Origin: a virus
Virus record (IMG/VR): IMGVR_UViG_3300042914_001547
Coordinates: 1-27,381 of that record
Direction: 5' to 3' (one strand)
DNA length: 27,381 bases
Shown here: piece after piece, positions 1 through 8,748 of the stretch
How the letters are laid out: every line of letters starts with the position of its first letter
Position numbering within the stretch: the stretch's first letter is position 1
Notes under the pieces: generated by a model
Databases searched by the model: none
What the model was told of the DNA's origin: nothing
The model's input: only the letters and a program-made list of their open reading frames with translations
Made by a program: the position numbers and the translations under genes

Positions 1-1222
1 TACGCCACAACGGATCAGGTACTTGAATGTATTTCTTTGTTGCAGGATCATAGATTGAGCGTGTTCTATTTACATTATCCTTACGCACATCTAATTCATC
101 TAATGCAGCAAGCATGTCATTCAGCCTGCGAAAGTCATCAATGCCTGTTGTGTTGTCAATGTTAGCGCCACGTAGCTGTGCCGCACGAAACGCTACATCT
201 TTTGGTGGAGTTGTTGCAAGGCCACCAGGAAAGCGTCCAGTGTCCCACACTTCGCGCAGAATGTCGCTATTAACTGACTCATTCGCATGTGTGATTACTG
301 TGCCAATCACGTTATCAGCTTCCGCACGTGTCATGCGGCCTTGCTTTACTGCTTCATCTACACGATTAGACAGAATTGTATGCTGATTAAACAATCCATT
401 CTCAATGCCTTCTACAACTCCTGTCATTGGTACAGCAGATTGCGGTGTTCCTGGCGCAGTTAGTGCATCTACACTAGCTGCTTCAATTTGACGCGATGCT
501 TGTCGCTGTGCAAGCCTTGCAGCACCAGCAACACTTAATACAGTCAAGCCACCTACAATATACGGCAATGCATCATTAAACCGTTCAGCTAATGCTTTGG
601 GTTCAGAGTTAGTAGGTGTCCATGGTGTTTCAGTAGGTGCTACACTCTCTGTAACAGGCGTAAATCCTGTACGCTTAGCTTCTGCTTCCTGCGCAGCATT
701 GCTAAGTTGCTCTGCGCCGTATGATGCACCAGCACCTACTACAGCATTCGCTGCAATGTTTAATGGTGTGTACGGACTAGAGCCAGGAAGTGCTAATTCC
801 ACCGCACGAGCGCCACCACCTGCAATTCCTGACAGCAATGGACTGTTTTTTACAAATTGCGGCATTAACGAAAGCAATCTAGTGCCAAGTGCTGCTTGTC
901 CACCTACAGGAATTAGCGCAGGACCAGCAGTTTGCAGCAATGCACGTGTTGTATCTTCACCAAACTCTGCGCGTGGTGCGATGTTGCGATCTAAAAACTT
1001 ATTTGCGTCACTTCCCCATGACATTAAGCTGTTTGAGCCTGATAGATACCCACCAAGCGTTGCAATGTCAGGAACCGCACCTGCAAAACCACGTGCAACA
1101 TCTAATGCCATACCCACACCGGGCATTGCATTGATTAAACCACCACCACGGCGCCTAGCAGGTGCAACTGGCGCCCATGGATCAGGTTCTACAGGTTTCC
1201 ATTCATCATTTGCACCACTCAT
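1..1222 (-). CDS. Putative internal virion (ejection) protein, partial
   Basis: An open minus-strand frame starts at 1222 and stays open for about 407 codons to the left edge, so the C-terminal part is missing. Its ATG shares a base with the stop of the preceding gene (TAATG), indicating translational coupling. The N-terminus is Pro-rich (MSGANDEWKPVEPDPWAPV), followed by Gly/Ala-rich stretches with several moderately hydrophobic segments (for example around LINAMPGVGMAL, LLQTAGPALIPVGG and LPYIVGGLTVLSVAGAA) and then a more charged region. I recognise no catalytic motif in the visible part. A large, Ala-rich, last-in-line gene after two other such proteins is typical of podoviral DNA-ejection proteins, and the invisible part could carry a transglycosylase or other domain. 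The ejection role is inferred from context. Confidence 0.6.
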   Translation of the reverse strand, partial: MSGANDEWKPVEPDPWAPVAPARRRGGGLINAMPGVGMALDVARGFAGAVPDIATLGGYLSGSNSLMSWGSDANKFLDRNIAPRAEFGEDTTRALLQTAGPALIPVGGQAALGTRLLSLMPQFVKNSPLLSGIAGGGARAVELALPGSSPYTPLNIAANAVVGAGASYGAEQLSNAAQEAEAKRTGFTPVTESVAPTETPWTPTNSEPKALAERFNDALPYIVGGLTVLSVAGAARLAQRQASRQIEAASVDALTAPGTPQSAVPMTGVVEGIENGLFNQHTILSNRVDEAVKQGRMTRAEADNVIGTVITHANESVNSDILREVWDTGRFPGGLATTPPKDVAFRAAQLRGANIDNTTGIDDFRRLNDMLAALDELDVRKDNVNRTRSIYDPATKKYIQVPDPLWR

Positions 1223-2154
1223 TATTCAACCCTCACTGGTTGACCACCGCGCAATGTCCATTTCTGTCCATTTTGAAACTGCGTTACCACGCCTTCACGC
1301 AAATGTTGTCGTGCAGCTTGCGGAAGTGTTGCAGCAGGTGGCGCAGCAGCATTTGGCGGTGGCGCAGCTTCGTCACGCGGCGCTGGTTGTGTTGTTTCTG
1401 GCGCATTATTTGGCGCAGCAGGTGCTTGTGGTGGCGTTTGCATACGTGAGCGATTACGCAAACCTTCTATAGTTGTGCGTGATGCAGCTTCCGCACGTGC
1501 TACTAAATCCGCAGCCGTCTGTCTAATGCGCGCACGATCACTTTCACGGAATGTATTAGCTATTTCACGTGTTGCATTGCTATTTATTGCAGCAATTTCA
1601 CGCTGCAAACGATTATTCTCAGCAGTTACCGCTTGCAAAATACTACGCTCATTGCCTGCATCAAGTCTTGCTGTTTCACCAGCAGACATTACTGTTGGAT
1701 CACGACCACCACTACCGCCGCCACCAGTGCGACGACGTTGATCAATGCCCGCTGCAAGATAATCACGATACATTGAGCGCGTTTCTGGCGAAAGTAGTCC
1801 TGTTACTTCTGGCGCTTCAAGTGCTGCCATGCCAGCAGGATTGTTAATGCCCGCAGTTAGCAATGCTTGCCGATTACGTGTCGCTTGATCAGCAAGAAAA
1901 CGAGCACGATCTTCTTCTCGCATTGCTGCAAGAGTGTCACTGTGTTCTTCTGACGCACGTGTGTAATTTTGTTGTGCATCCATCGCACGTTGCTGCGCAA
2001 GAAATCTATGGCCAATCATTTGATTAGCCCCAGGCTGTGTCATACCTTGCGTAAGTGCGCTTTCTGCCGCCATTGCGCGCGCTAATTCTGTATCGCTTGG
2101 CGGGCTAACCCTGCCAATACGTGTTGGACGTACTACTGTAAGACTATACGCCAT
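1222..2154 (-). CDS. Putative internal virion protein, Ala/Arg-rich (310 aa)
   Basis: The start at 2154 is preceded by GGGAG eight bases upstream, and the stop overlaps the next start (TAATG at 1222). The protein is very rich in Ala, Arg, Gln and Glu. It has a long predicted helical or coiled-coil central region (around ILQAVTAENNRLQREIAAI) and a Pro/Ala-rich low-complexity stretch near residues 240-280 (QTPPQAPAAPNNAPETTQP). It ends in a more ordered tail (LPQAARQHLREGVVTQFQNG). No enzyme motif is visible. It lies second to last among consecutive genes of the same character, after the tail genes, which suggests an internal-core or ejection protein. A scaffold-like morphogenesis factor is the alternative. 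Confidence 0.6.
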   Translation of the reverse strand: MAYSLTVVRPTRIGRVSPPSDTELARAMAAESALTQGMTQPGANQMIGHRFLAQQRAMDAQQNYTRASEEHSDTLAAMREEDRARFLADQATRNRQALLTAGINNPAGMAALEAPEVTGLLSPETRSMYRDYLAAGIDQRRRTGGGGSGGRDPTVMSAGETARLDAGNERSILQAVTAENNRLQREIAAINSNATREIANTFRESDRARIRQTAADLVARAEAASRTTIEGLRNRSRMQTPPQAPAAPNNAPETTQPAPRDEAAPPPNAAAPPAATLPQAARQHLREGVVTQFQNGQKWTLRGGQPVRVE

Positions 2155-2173
2155 GAGATAAACTCCCTACAAA

Positions 2174-3220
2174 TTACTGCAACCAACCACTAGAAGCCCA
2201 TGCATCTTGATATGACACTGGATTTCTTGTGTTACCAAATTGCAGATATGCTGGATTGTTTGTGTACGGTGTGCTGCCGCTGTATGGATTACCACGTGAA
2301 CCAGGTTGCCCGCCTAAGCCTTCACGCCGCGCCATCACGCCAAGCCCTAGCAGATATTGCCCCAAGCTATCCAACGCAACTGGTGTGCGATCTTCACGAA
2401 ATGCAATTGGCGGTGCATCTAAACTCATTGCACTACCAAGGCTTTGTGGTGCCATATTACTGCGACTACGTGTTGTATCTGACAAGCGTTCATCAAGATT
2501 AGTTGGCTGGAATTGCACACCACTAGGCGAAGATGCGCGTGAAACTAGTGACATGTACTGATTTAGTCGTGGATTTACACGCGCGTTTCTGCGATTGTTA
2601 AACTCAGATGGCGCTTCAAGTTTAGCATCTGCAATGGCTGTGCGTGTATCTGCCATGCCCTGCCTGCCTAACTTTGCCAGTGCTTCTTGTCCACCTGTAC
2701 CGCTGCGCAATGACACTAGCCCAATGCGCTTGCGCATATCTTCATTGCCACCAGTAGCACGAGCAACACCAGCCGATATAAGCGCACTGCGTAAATCTTC
2801 AACTGATTGTTGGCCTTCATTCATGCCACCAAGCGTTGCATCAGCTAGCGCACCTTCATTATATTTGCGTGGCGCATCAGCTTCACGCAATCTACGATCA
2901 CGTGGCAAATCTTGTGTAAGACGCAGACGCGCTTCTTGATCACTAGCAGTAGTTAATCCGCGTGTAGTGTCGCTTGGGCGTTCTACCCATCCCACACCTG
3001 GGACATATTCAGTAACATCACCGCGCGCATTGCGTGTACTAGCTGTAGCCATTTCTTCTTGCAGAGCAGCAAGACGCTGTTGCTGATAGAAACGGCGCAT
3101 TGCAATGTCATTTTGCACACGTGACGCAGCAGCGCCTTGTTGTGCATTCATTACACCCATGCCAACACCTGCCGCACTAGATGCAGCAGATGCAAGCATT
3201 GCTATTGTAAAGGGGTCCAT
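2174..3220 (-). CDS. Putative internal virion protein (348 aa)
   Basis: Two adjacent ATGs exist (3223 and 3220). AGGAG lies three bases before the first and six before the second, so 3220 is preferred. The N-terminus is a hydrophobic Ala/Gly-rich helix (MDPFTIAMLASAASSAAGVGMGV) followed by a basic, Gln-rich helical segment. This layout is seen in short-tail-phage internal proteins that insert into the host envelope during DNA ejection. The rest is Arg/Ala/Asp-rich with a disordered Gly/Ser/Asn/Pro C-terminus. I see no catalytic signature. It lies between two other putative ejection proteins in one unit, with no space for another gene. The function is inferred from position and composition only. 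Confidence 0.6.
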   Translation of the reverse strand: MDPFTIAMLASAASSAAGVGMGVMNAQQGAAASRVQNDIAMRRFYQQQRLAALQEEMATASTRNARGDVTEYVPGVGWVERPSDTTRGLTTASDQEARLRLTQDLPRDRRLREADAPRKYNEGALADATLGGMNEGQQSVEDLRSALISAGVARATGGNEDMRKRIGLVSLRSGTGGQEALAKLGRQGMADTRTAIADAKLEAPSEFNNRRNARVNPRLNQYMSLVSRASSPSGVQFQPTNLDERLSDTTRSRSNMAPQSLGSAMSLDAPPIAFREDRTPVALDSLGQYLLGLGVMARREGLGGQPGSRGNPYSGSTPYTNNPAYLQFGNTRNPVSYQDAWASSGWLQ

Positions 3221-3232
3221 CATACACTCCTA

Positions 3233-4159
3233 TTAGAAGGTGCCAGAACCACCAACACCACGCTCTGCATTGCGAACACGCTCACGTTCGGCCATAAATG
3301 CTGGCAGTGATGCAGGATTTACTGGTCCCTGCGCAGTGCCGCCACGTGTCAGAATGTCGCCAATGTCAAAGAAGTTTTGTCCTGCAAGTGCTGTAGTAAT
3401 ATCGCCTTGTAGATTGTTATTCAATGAACCAACCAGCGAGTTTAGTTCTGACTGATAACCACCAAGGTTAAAATCAGAGCCAAGCGTATAACCGCTAGCA
3501 GCACTTCTAGCACGATCACCCACATTGCGCGCTTGGCCACGGTAATCTTGCAGCACTGCGCCACCAAGTTGATTAGCTTGCGCACGGCCAGCAGTTTCCA
3601 TCTGGTTGACTTGCTCCATTGCAGCATCATAGCCTGTTTGATCCAAGCTACCGCGCGCACGTGCTAAATCTAGCGCGCTAACTGCACCGCTGCGCTGTGT
3701 ACTGAGGATGGAATTGATAAACTCATCATCCGCTGTATCAGCAAACAATCCGCGCTCGAAGTTATTAGCGAATGTGCTATTTGTTTGGTTTGTATAATTT
3801 GCTCTACGATCTGATTGCGCACCAGTAATGGCGCTATCAAGCAGATCATCGGTGAAGTATTGCGAAGGATTAGTGTCAAGATTTGGCGTTGCATTGCGTC
3901 CTGCTGTAATGGCACGATCAATTAGATAATTGTAATCGTCACCAGCAAGACCACGCGCATCTAGCCGTGTTCGCGCACGATTGCGAAAGTCTGTAATTGC
4001 TGCATCACGCGCAGTATTAAACTCTGTTCTGCGTGTAGCAGCTTCCTGTTCTTGTCGCTGGCGTTCATTGTTGCGCTGCGTATCTTGATACGCTTGCTGC
4101 TCACGCTGCAACTGAACACTATTATCAGGGGGTGGTTTATATCCGCCGCCGAAACTCAT
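3233..4159 (-). CDS. Putative internal virion protein, Gln/Arg/Ala-rich (308 aa)
   Basis: The start at 4159 overlaps the stop of the acetyltransferase gene by four bases (ATGA). The protein opens with MSFGGGYKPPPDNSVQL, then a highly charged helix (residues about 17-60, rich in Q, R and E). Repeated Asp/Asn/Ala-rich helical segments follow, then a Gly-rich end. There is no signal peptide or membrane segment. The composition and its position as the first of four consecutive large Ala-rich genes after the tail genes fit an internal-virion or ejection protein. No family motif is recognised, so the role is inferred. Confidence 0.6.
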   Translation of the reverse strand: MSFGGGYKPPPDNSVQLQREQQAYQDTQRNNERQRQEQEAATRRTEFNTARDAAITDFRNRARTRLDARGLAGDDYNYLIDRAITAGRNATPNLDTNPSQYFTDDLLDSAITGAQSDRRANYTNQTNSTFANNFERGLFADTADDEFINSILSTQRSGAVSALDLARARGSLDQTGYDAAMEQVNQMETAGRAQANQLGGAVLQDYRGQARNVGDRARSAASGYTLGSDFNLGGYQSELNSLVGSLNNNLQGDITTALAGQNFFDIGDILTRGGTAQGPVNPASLPAFMAERERVRNAERGVGGSGTF

Positions 4160-4620
4160 TGCTTCAACTCCTTGCGCATGAATACACCGAATGTTTGATA
4201 GCCACGCTTATTATATGCGCGGGCTGTTTTGGAAACATCATGTGGAGCAGTAATGCCTAGCATAACTGCATCTGCGCCAACATCATTAGCATGTTTCTCC
4301 GCAGCACGAAGCAGCGCAGCAAACGCTAAAGTATGACGCATCTCTGGCATTACATAAAATGCCAGGTCATGTACAAAGATACCGCCAGTAAATATGTATG
4401 GCATTTGTGCTAGACATATAAAACCGACAATACCACGCTGATTATGCTCTGCAATGTAACCAACCAGCGTGTTATTATCAATCATTTCTAAAAACTCATA
4501 CACACTTTCACGCATAAATGGCTTATGCGTGTACTTGCTTTCGCCATACATCAATTCAGCAAGCATCAACACTCGTGCATAATCATTGTGATGCTTGTAA
4601 GTGCGGATACGTATTGACAT
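4156..4620 (-). CDS. GNAT-family N-acetyltransferase
   Basis: This 154-aa protein has the length and pattern of a single GNAT domain. It has an N-terminal strand-helix (IRIRTYKHHNDYARV), a central strand with VGFICL, and then a motif A-like strand-turn-helix at about residues 85-110 (LAFYVMPEMRHTLAFAALL, with Pro92 and Arg95 in the acetyl-CoA loop position). A motif B-like AYNKRGYQTFGVFMRK ends it. GNAT enzymes transfer an acetyl group from acetyl-CoA to an amine; the substrate here is unknown. The start at 4620 follows AGGGG closely. It is the first gene after the strong promoter at 4651-4678 and is coupled to the ejection-protein genes, so a role in modifying a virion or host protein late in infection is possible. 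That link is inference. Confidence 0.8.
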   Translation of the reverse strand: MSIRIRTYKHHNDYARVLMLAELMYGESKYTHKPFMRESVYEFLEMIDNNTLVGYIAEHNQRGIVGFICLAQMPYIFTGGIFVHDLAFYVMPEMRHTLAFAALLRAAEKHANDVGADAVMLGITAPHDVSKTARAYNKRGYQTFGVFMRKELKQ

Positions 4621-4638
4621 ATAGCCCCTTGCCCTATG

Positions 4639-4650
4639 CGGCCTAGGCCG
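4639..4650. repeat. 12-bp perfect palindrome at the promoter start site
   Basis: CGGCCTAGGCCG reads the same on both strands. It directly abuts the -10 box of the minus-strand promoter, so transcription should start inside it. The location suits a repressor operator or a structure at the 5' end of the mRNA. The first is inferred from geometry alone. Confidence 0.6.
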
Positions 4651-4678
4651 ATTATACCGTACTTGCGGGACTTGTCAA
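4651..4678 (-). promoter_or_regulatory. Near-consensus sigma70 promoter
   Basis: On the minus strand TTGACA (4678-4673) and TATAAT (4656-4651) are both perfect hexamers, separated by 16 bp. The expected start is near 4644, giving a leader of about 25 bases before the acetyltransferase ATG. It lies in the only sizeable gap (4621-4688) in this part of the block and should drive the acetyltransferase and the internal virion protein genes separately from the head and tail genes. Confidence 0.85.
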
Positions 4679-4688
4679 GCCTTTTCTT

Positions 4689-4979
4689 CTAGTCCTGCGC
4701 ATTTTCTCTAGCGATAACACGTTTATTCTTTGAGCGAAACTGTGAAACATCTGGTGCTTGATACAGTATTGCATCTGTCAAACGCTCTACTGCTTTATTT
4801 ACAGCGTTGATTGCTGCTAGCATTTCTGTATTGAGCGTCATTATCTGTTCATCTTTTTTATCCAGTCTGCATAACAGCATTCGGAATATCCGCCAGCATG
4901 CAAAGTAACCTGCCAGCAGGATTACTATGATTACTGGACTGCTTTCGACAACACGGTTTAACCAGTGTATGCGATCCAT
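4689..4979 (-). CDS. Single-span membrane protein, possible holin or spanin-like lysis protein
   Basis: The start at 4979 is chosen because its ATG shares a base with the tail-spike stop (TAATG) and follows AGGAG at good spacing; an upstream in-frame ATG at 5000 lacks these. The 96-aa product has one hydrophobic span at about residues 13-34 (VVESSPVIIVILLAGYFACW). A basic Arg/Lys stretch comes next, then an amphipathic, coiled-coil-like helix (residues about 45-75) and a charged tail. This topology occurs in phage inner-membrane spanins and in some holin-like accessory proteins. No partner outer-membrane spanin with a lipobox was found beside it. Its function is uncertain, and a better holin candidate lies at 16411-16581. 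Confidence 0.65.
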   Translation of the reverse strand: MDRIHWLNRVVESSPVIIVILLAGYFACWRIFRMLLCRLDKKDEQIMTLNTEMLAAINAVNKAVERLTDAILYQAPDVSQFRSKNKRVIARENAQD

Positions 4980-7015
4980 TACACTCTCCTTCTTGTCCAA
5001 CGCACATGCACGTTACCAGCAGCAGTATTGATAGTCCCCGCAGTTATGTTTTGCTGCACAATTGCTAAGTTGTTAGATGATGCACTACCCATACCAGCTA
5101 GCGCATGTAGTATCAAACCGCCATTGTGAAATCCAGTATCAGGATTGAATGCTACCTGCACTTGATCACCTTGACGCATGCCTGCAACTGTGTGGTTCAC
5201 AACGCTATGGCTATTTGGGCCTTGTGATATGCCACCAGCGTAGTTAATGAGAAACTCTTTTACCAACGCACCCCACTTATATTGTCCACCATACAAAATC
5301 TGTGGTGTTTGTGAGCGCGCAGGAACATACAATCGCAATGCACGAAGCCTGCCAGTAATGGGAGACAAGCCTTCACCAAGTACACCAATAAATGCAAACT
5401 GTGCAGTTGGTGCTACGGTTATGCGCTGATGCTCATAATACCGCTGTGCCGCTTCGTATGTTACTGGTGTTGTTGCATCAAAGTTTGTGCCTGCTGCCCA
5501 CCAACGCGCGGTGCCATTGTATGTGCAACTCATGCCAGCAAATCGTACAGGCGCACCACTGCCTAATTCATTTTGTGATCCATCCCACTGTGCAACAACC
5601 ATTTGCAGATTGCTGCCACCAATCACTAATGAAAACTCTTTGCAGGATGAACAGTCAACAATGAACCCCACCGCATACGCACCATTGATGCCAACATCTA
5701 TAGCAGTAGCTTCAAAGCTATCTCGACCGCCAGTTAGCACCATTGCATCTAATGTAGCACCTGCTGCTGTGCCAGCAAGAATTGCTAGCTTCTCAAATGC
5801 TTTGCCATTGACTTCAATTTCTTCATCATAAAACAGTGCTTGCCGTGCAGAGTCCACTTCTGCAACAAGACGCTGTGTTTCTTCTACAGCACCCATTTGG
5901 TGCGTTACGCGCACAATACCGCCCGCACGTGTGACGGCTGCATCGTAATCAACGAATAGGTTATATCCCCACGTACCTACGTAAGCAACACCATAGAAGC
6001 AGTCTTGTGCGTTGTCCATGTGCCGTGCGACAATGTTGCTGCATCCTTCGATGCGTCCATCATGCATTGCAATGCCACGCGCTGTGACTTCAATCAAGAA
6101 TGGGATTGCTTCACGCAGATTGCTACCATCAGTGTTGCGACGTTGCAATTCAAACGCTGGTGCGTAGAATACATGCTGATTATGCAACTCATAGCTGACA
6201 ATATCAGCGCGAGAAAGACGCACACCAAAGCGTGACAACGTAGGATTAGTTGTACTCGCATTTGCAAAGTGACCACCAAACCAGCGATTGCTGTTATTCC
6301 ATGAAAATTGGCCATCTGTGCGAATGTCTATGCCATAGCGACAATCAACAATCTGCCCAATGTATGAGAGATTATCTTCAAAGCCATGCGCAAGCCCTGC
6401 TCCACTACCTGCCGCCGCACCTAGCGCACGTAAGCCAATTGTGAAGCCTTTGATGCGACGAATGTTTAGATAGCAGTTATCTAGGTTACGCGCAAGAATA
6501 CCGATTTCTGCTTCGCTTGTCCAGTCTGTAGTTGTGTTGCGTTCGATGTGAATGCCTTCAAACCATTTGTACTGCACCCGGCTGGTATTACCAGCACTGC
6601 CGATTGTTAATGCGGTTCCGGTGCCGTAGTAAATAATCTTACCACGCATGATCAATCCTGCCGCACCAGCAGGCAGCGTCAATGCAGAATTAACGCGGAA
6701 TGTGCCATCAGGAATAATTGCCAGCTTACCTTGTGATGCAGCAGCATTAAACAGATTTTGCAATGCAGGTTGTGCATCAGATACGCCGGTTACATCTGCG
6801 CCAAAGTCGCCAGCATACAAGCCCAATTCAAGGACTTTGTTTGTCCATGTACGCTGGACTGCGCCTGTACCAGTTTGCGTGAAGTATTCACCGATATTAG
6901 ATACCGATGCTTGCAGTGCAGTTATTTCATTGTAAATAATCTGCAACTGCGCCTTCATACCAGCCTTAGAGACTGGCGCTGTTGTAATAAACTCTGGATT
7001 GACGTTACTGACCAT
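4979..7015 (-). CDS. Tail spike/fibre with pectate-lyase-like beta-helix
   Basis: This 678-aa protein has a short N-terminal virion-attachment and helical segment (residues 1-60), then the hallmark start of many spike beta-helices, DFGADVTGVSDAQPALQ at about 70-86. The next segment, LAIIPDGTFRV, matches the first rungs of a right-handed beta-helix (pectate-lyase or glycosyl-hydrolase type). The rest is Gly/Asn/Ile-rich with strand-like repeats, and a separate C-terminal region (after about 560) may be a trimerisation or receptor domain. Such spikes bind and often cleave host surface polysaccharide. I cannot assign catalytic residues. The start at 7015 follows GGAG. It lies after the tail-stabilisation gene and is coupled to a small membrane protein downstream. 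Confidence 0.8.
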   Translation of the reverse strand: MVSNVNPEFITTAPVSKAGMKAQLQIIYNEITALQASVSNIGEYFTQTGTGAVQRTWTNKVLELGLYAGDFGADVTGVSDAQPALQNLFNAAASQGKLAIIPDGTFRVNSALTLPAGAAGLIMRGKIIYYGTGTALTIGSAGNTSRVQYKWFEGIHIERNTTTDWTSEAEIGILARNLDNCYLNIRRIKGFTIGLRALGAAAGSGAGLAHGFEDNLSYIGQIVDCRYGIDIRTDGQFSWNNSNRWFGGHFANASTTNPTLSRFGVRLSRADIVSYELHNQHVFYAPAFELQRRNTDGSNLREAIPFLIEVTARGIAMHDGRIEGCSNIVARHMDNAQDCFYGVAYVGTWGYNLFVDYDAAVTRAGGIVRVTHQMGAVEETQRLVAEVDSARQALFYDEEIEVNGKAFEKLAILAGTAAGATLDAMVLTGGRDSFEATAIDVGINGAYAVGFIVDCSSCKEFSLVIGGSNLQMVVAQWDGSQNELGSGAPVRFAGMSCTYNGTARWWAAGTNFDATTPVTYEAAQRYYEHQRITVAPTAQFAFIGVLGEGLSPITGRLRALRLYVPARSQTPQILYGGQYKWGALVKEFLINYAGGISQGPNSHSVVNHTVAGMRQGDQVQVAFNPDTGFHNGGLILHALAGMGSASSNNLAIVQQNITAGTINTAAGNVHVRWTRRRV

Positions 7016-7017
7016 TG

Positions 7018-8748
7018 TTATCTCCTAATGGAGCCAGTTATGTACATCATCTGTAACCCAACAAATGCGATATACGCATTACTTGATCCAGTAATACGTA
7101 AGCGCATCTTCTCAAACTTCTGCGGCCATGCATACAACTGCGAATTATTTGCAGGGCGCAGACTTAGCGAAGTATCGGCAGGGATTTCTGTCATTTGAAA
7201 AGCCATTGACAATTCCGCTGTCAAGAAATCATCTACATACATTTCTAGCGAGAAGTTGCCGTTACCTTCACTGACTACTGCCGCGTATTTAGAATACTTC
7301 ACCTTTGCTGGCGCACGTAAATCTGACCACGGCAATGTAAATGAATATGGAATAGGCGTACCAATCGCATTAGCAGCTTCTTCCCATCCAATGTTATCAT
7401 CCCACGGCTGGCCTGTATCCCAATCTTGTGTACCACCTACCGAATAATCATTGTATAATGGATCATTCTGATTGTGGTAGAAGAATACTTTTGTGCCTTG
7501 TGCTAGAAAGATGCGTCCTTCTGTGCTTCGTGTACCACAACGATATGCCATCTGGTCAAAGTATGACCACGCACGAAACTTTTGTCCTTTGTCGAAGCAG
7601 TACACAAACACATTATTATCTGTGGTTGCGGTTATTGTATCACTCTTTGGCACAAAGAACAAAATGTGCTGTGCAATTCGATCATGCACTGCAAAAACGT
7701 GCTGCTCTAACTGAGCCGCTGTTAGCGGCGCCAGGGCTTGCTGCATGTTTTCACTAATCAATGTGCTTTCGCGCTGTGGTGACAGCTTTGCTGTGATTAT
7801 TGCGCGTTGTACGCCAGACATTCCAGCTTGATCTAAGAATAGAATGTCATCACCAAGCGGCACAATGCAACGATTACTCACACTGCCATAGTTTTCGATT
7901 ACATCTTCCACATCAGGAATATGTTTTGGATGGTTGTCAGTAGAATAGACACCAAGTTTCATTGCAACAAGCGTTTCATTGTATGTTACAATCAATGTAT
8001 CACGAAACGCAGAAAGTCCTGTAATGTCAGGGCTACCACGATTGATGTATGTATTTGTGACGAAGTTGATTGCATCATTATCCACACCTGGATCACCAAC
8101 AAAAGTGCCAGCAACACCTTTCATGCCAATATATAGTGTTGTCTTGTCTGTCGGTGTATTTGCCAGGATTAGATAGTTGTCGCATGTTGTGCAATACCGC
8201 GCAATGGGAACATGCACATTACTAGCTGTACCCACATCATATAGATATGATGTAGCATAGTTAGCTTGCATTATTAGTGGTTTATCCACACCATTGCAGA
8301 TAATTAGCTTACCCGCAAATTGTGTGAAGCAAACAAACTCTAACCCTGTTGACCAACCTGTTGGCGTATTATCGCCCGCAGGTGGAACACTTGCATCTGC
8401 AATTGTGTTATCCCAACGAAGCGTTACTGTTCCATTAGCTGTAATGCTTACAATCTTGCCATTCTTACCAACTGCAATGATTGCAGTGTTGAAATAGTCT
8501 AGCGCAATGATTTCATCAAGAATACCTGTTGCATCAGCAAACAACGATGTACCGTAGCGCATGCGCAAGCGGCCATTTGTATCTGGATACAGGTTGCGAA
8601 TTTCTGTTAGAAAGCGTGAGGACAAGTTTAATGGTGTATCAAAGGTGTTCCATCCACCTTTGAACTCTCGTGCTTCACTTATTTGCAGCTTCTCAGTTGG
8701 TGGTGTGCGTCCCACCAATGGAAGTCTTGCACGTGCGCGCTGGCGCAT
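7018..8748 (-). CDS. P22 gp10-like tail/packaged-DNA stabilisation protein
   Basis: The product is 576 aa. The start at 8748 is preferred to ATGs at 8754 and 8772 because it overlaps the preceding stop (TAATG) with a purine-rich GAGGAAGG upstream. Near the N-terminus is FKGGWNTFDTPLNL followed by NLYPDTNGRLRMRYGTS, a pattern common in phage tail hub proteins that plug the portal after packaging. The middle has repeated strand-rich blocks consistent with a beta-propeller (for example the NTAIIAVGKNGKIVSI and DDILFLDQAGMSGVQ regions). It lies directly between the adaptor-like gene and the spike, matching the gp4-gp10-spike order of short-tailed phages. Assignment is by pattern and order. Confidence 0.7.
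   Translation of the reverse strand: MRQRARARLPLVGRTPPTEKLQISEAREFKGGWNTFDTPLNLSSRFLTEIRNLYPDTNGRLRMRYGTSLFADATGILDEIIALDYFNTAIIAVGKNGKIVSITANGTVTLRWDNTIADASVPPAGDNTPTGWSTGLEFVCFTQFAGKLIICNGVDKPLIMQANYATSYLYDVGTASNVHVPIARYCTTCDNYLILANTPTDKTTLYIGMKGVAGTFVGDPGVDNDAINFVTNTYINRGSPDITGLSAFRDTLIVTYNETLVAMKLGVYSTDNHPKHIPDVEDVIENYGSVSNRCIVPLGDDILFLDQAGMSGVQRAIITAKLSPQRESTLISENMQQALAPLTAAQLEQHVFAVHDRIAQHILFFVPKSDTITATTDNNVFVYCFDKGQKFRAWSYFDQMAYRCGTRSTEGRIFLAQGTKVFFYHNQNDPLYNDYSVGGTQDWDTGQPWDDNIGWEEAANAIGTPIPYSFTLPWSDLRAPAKVKYSKYAAVVSEGNGNFSLEMYVDDFLTAELSMAFQMTEIPADTSLSLRPANNSQLYAWPQKFEKMRLRITGSSNAYIAFVGLQMMYITGSIRR

Noticed and set aside
597-1472. Long plus-strand open frame (291 codons)
   Set aside because: It runs opposite two ejection-protein genes and reflects their Ala/Gly-rich codon pattern. 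There is no start signal.
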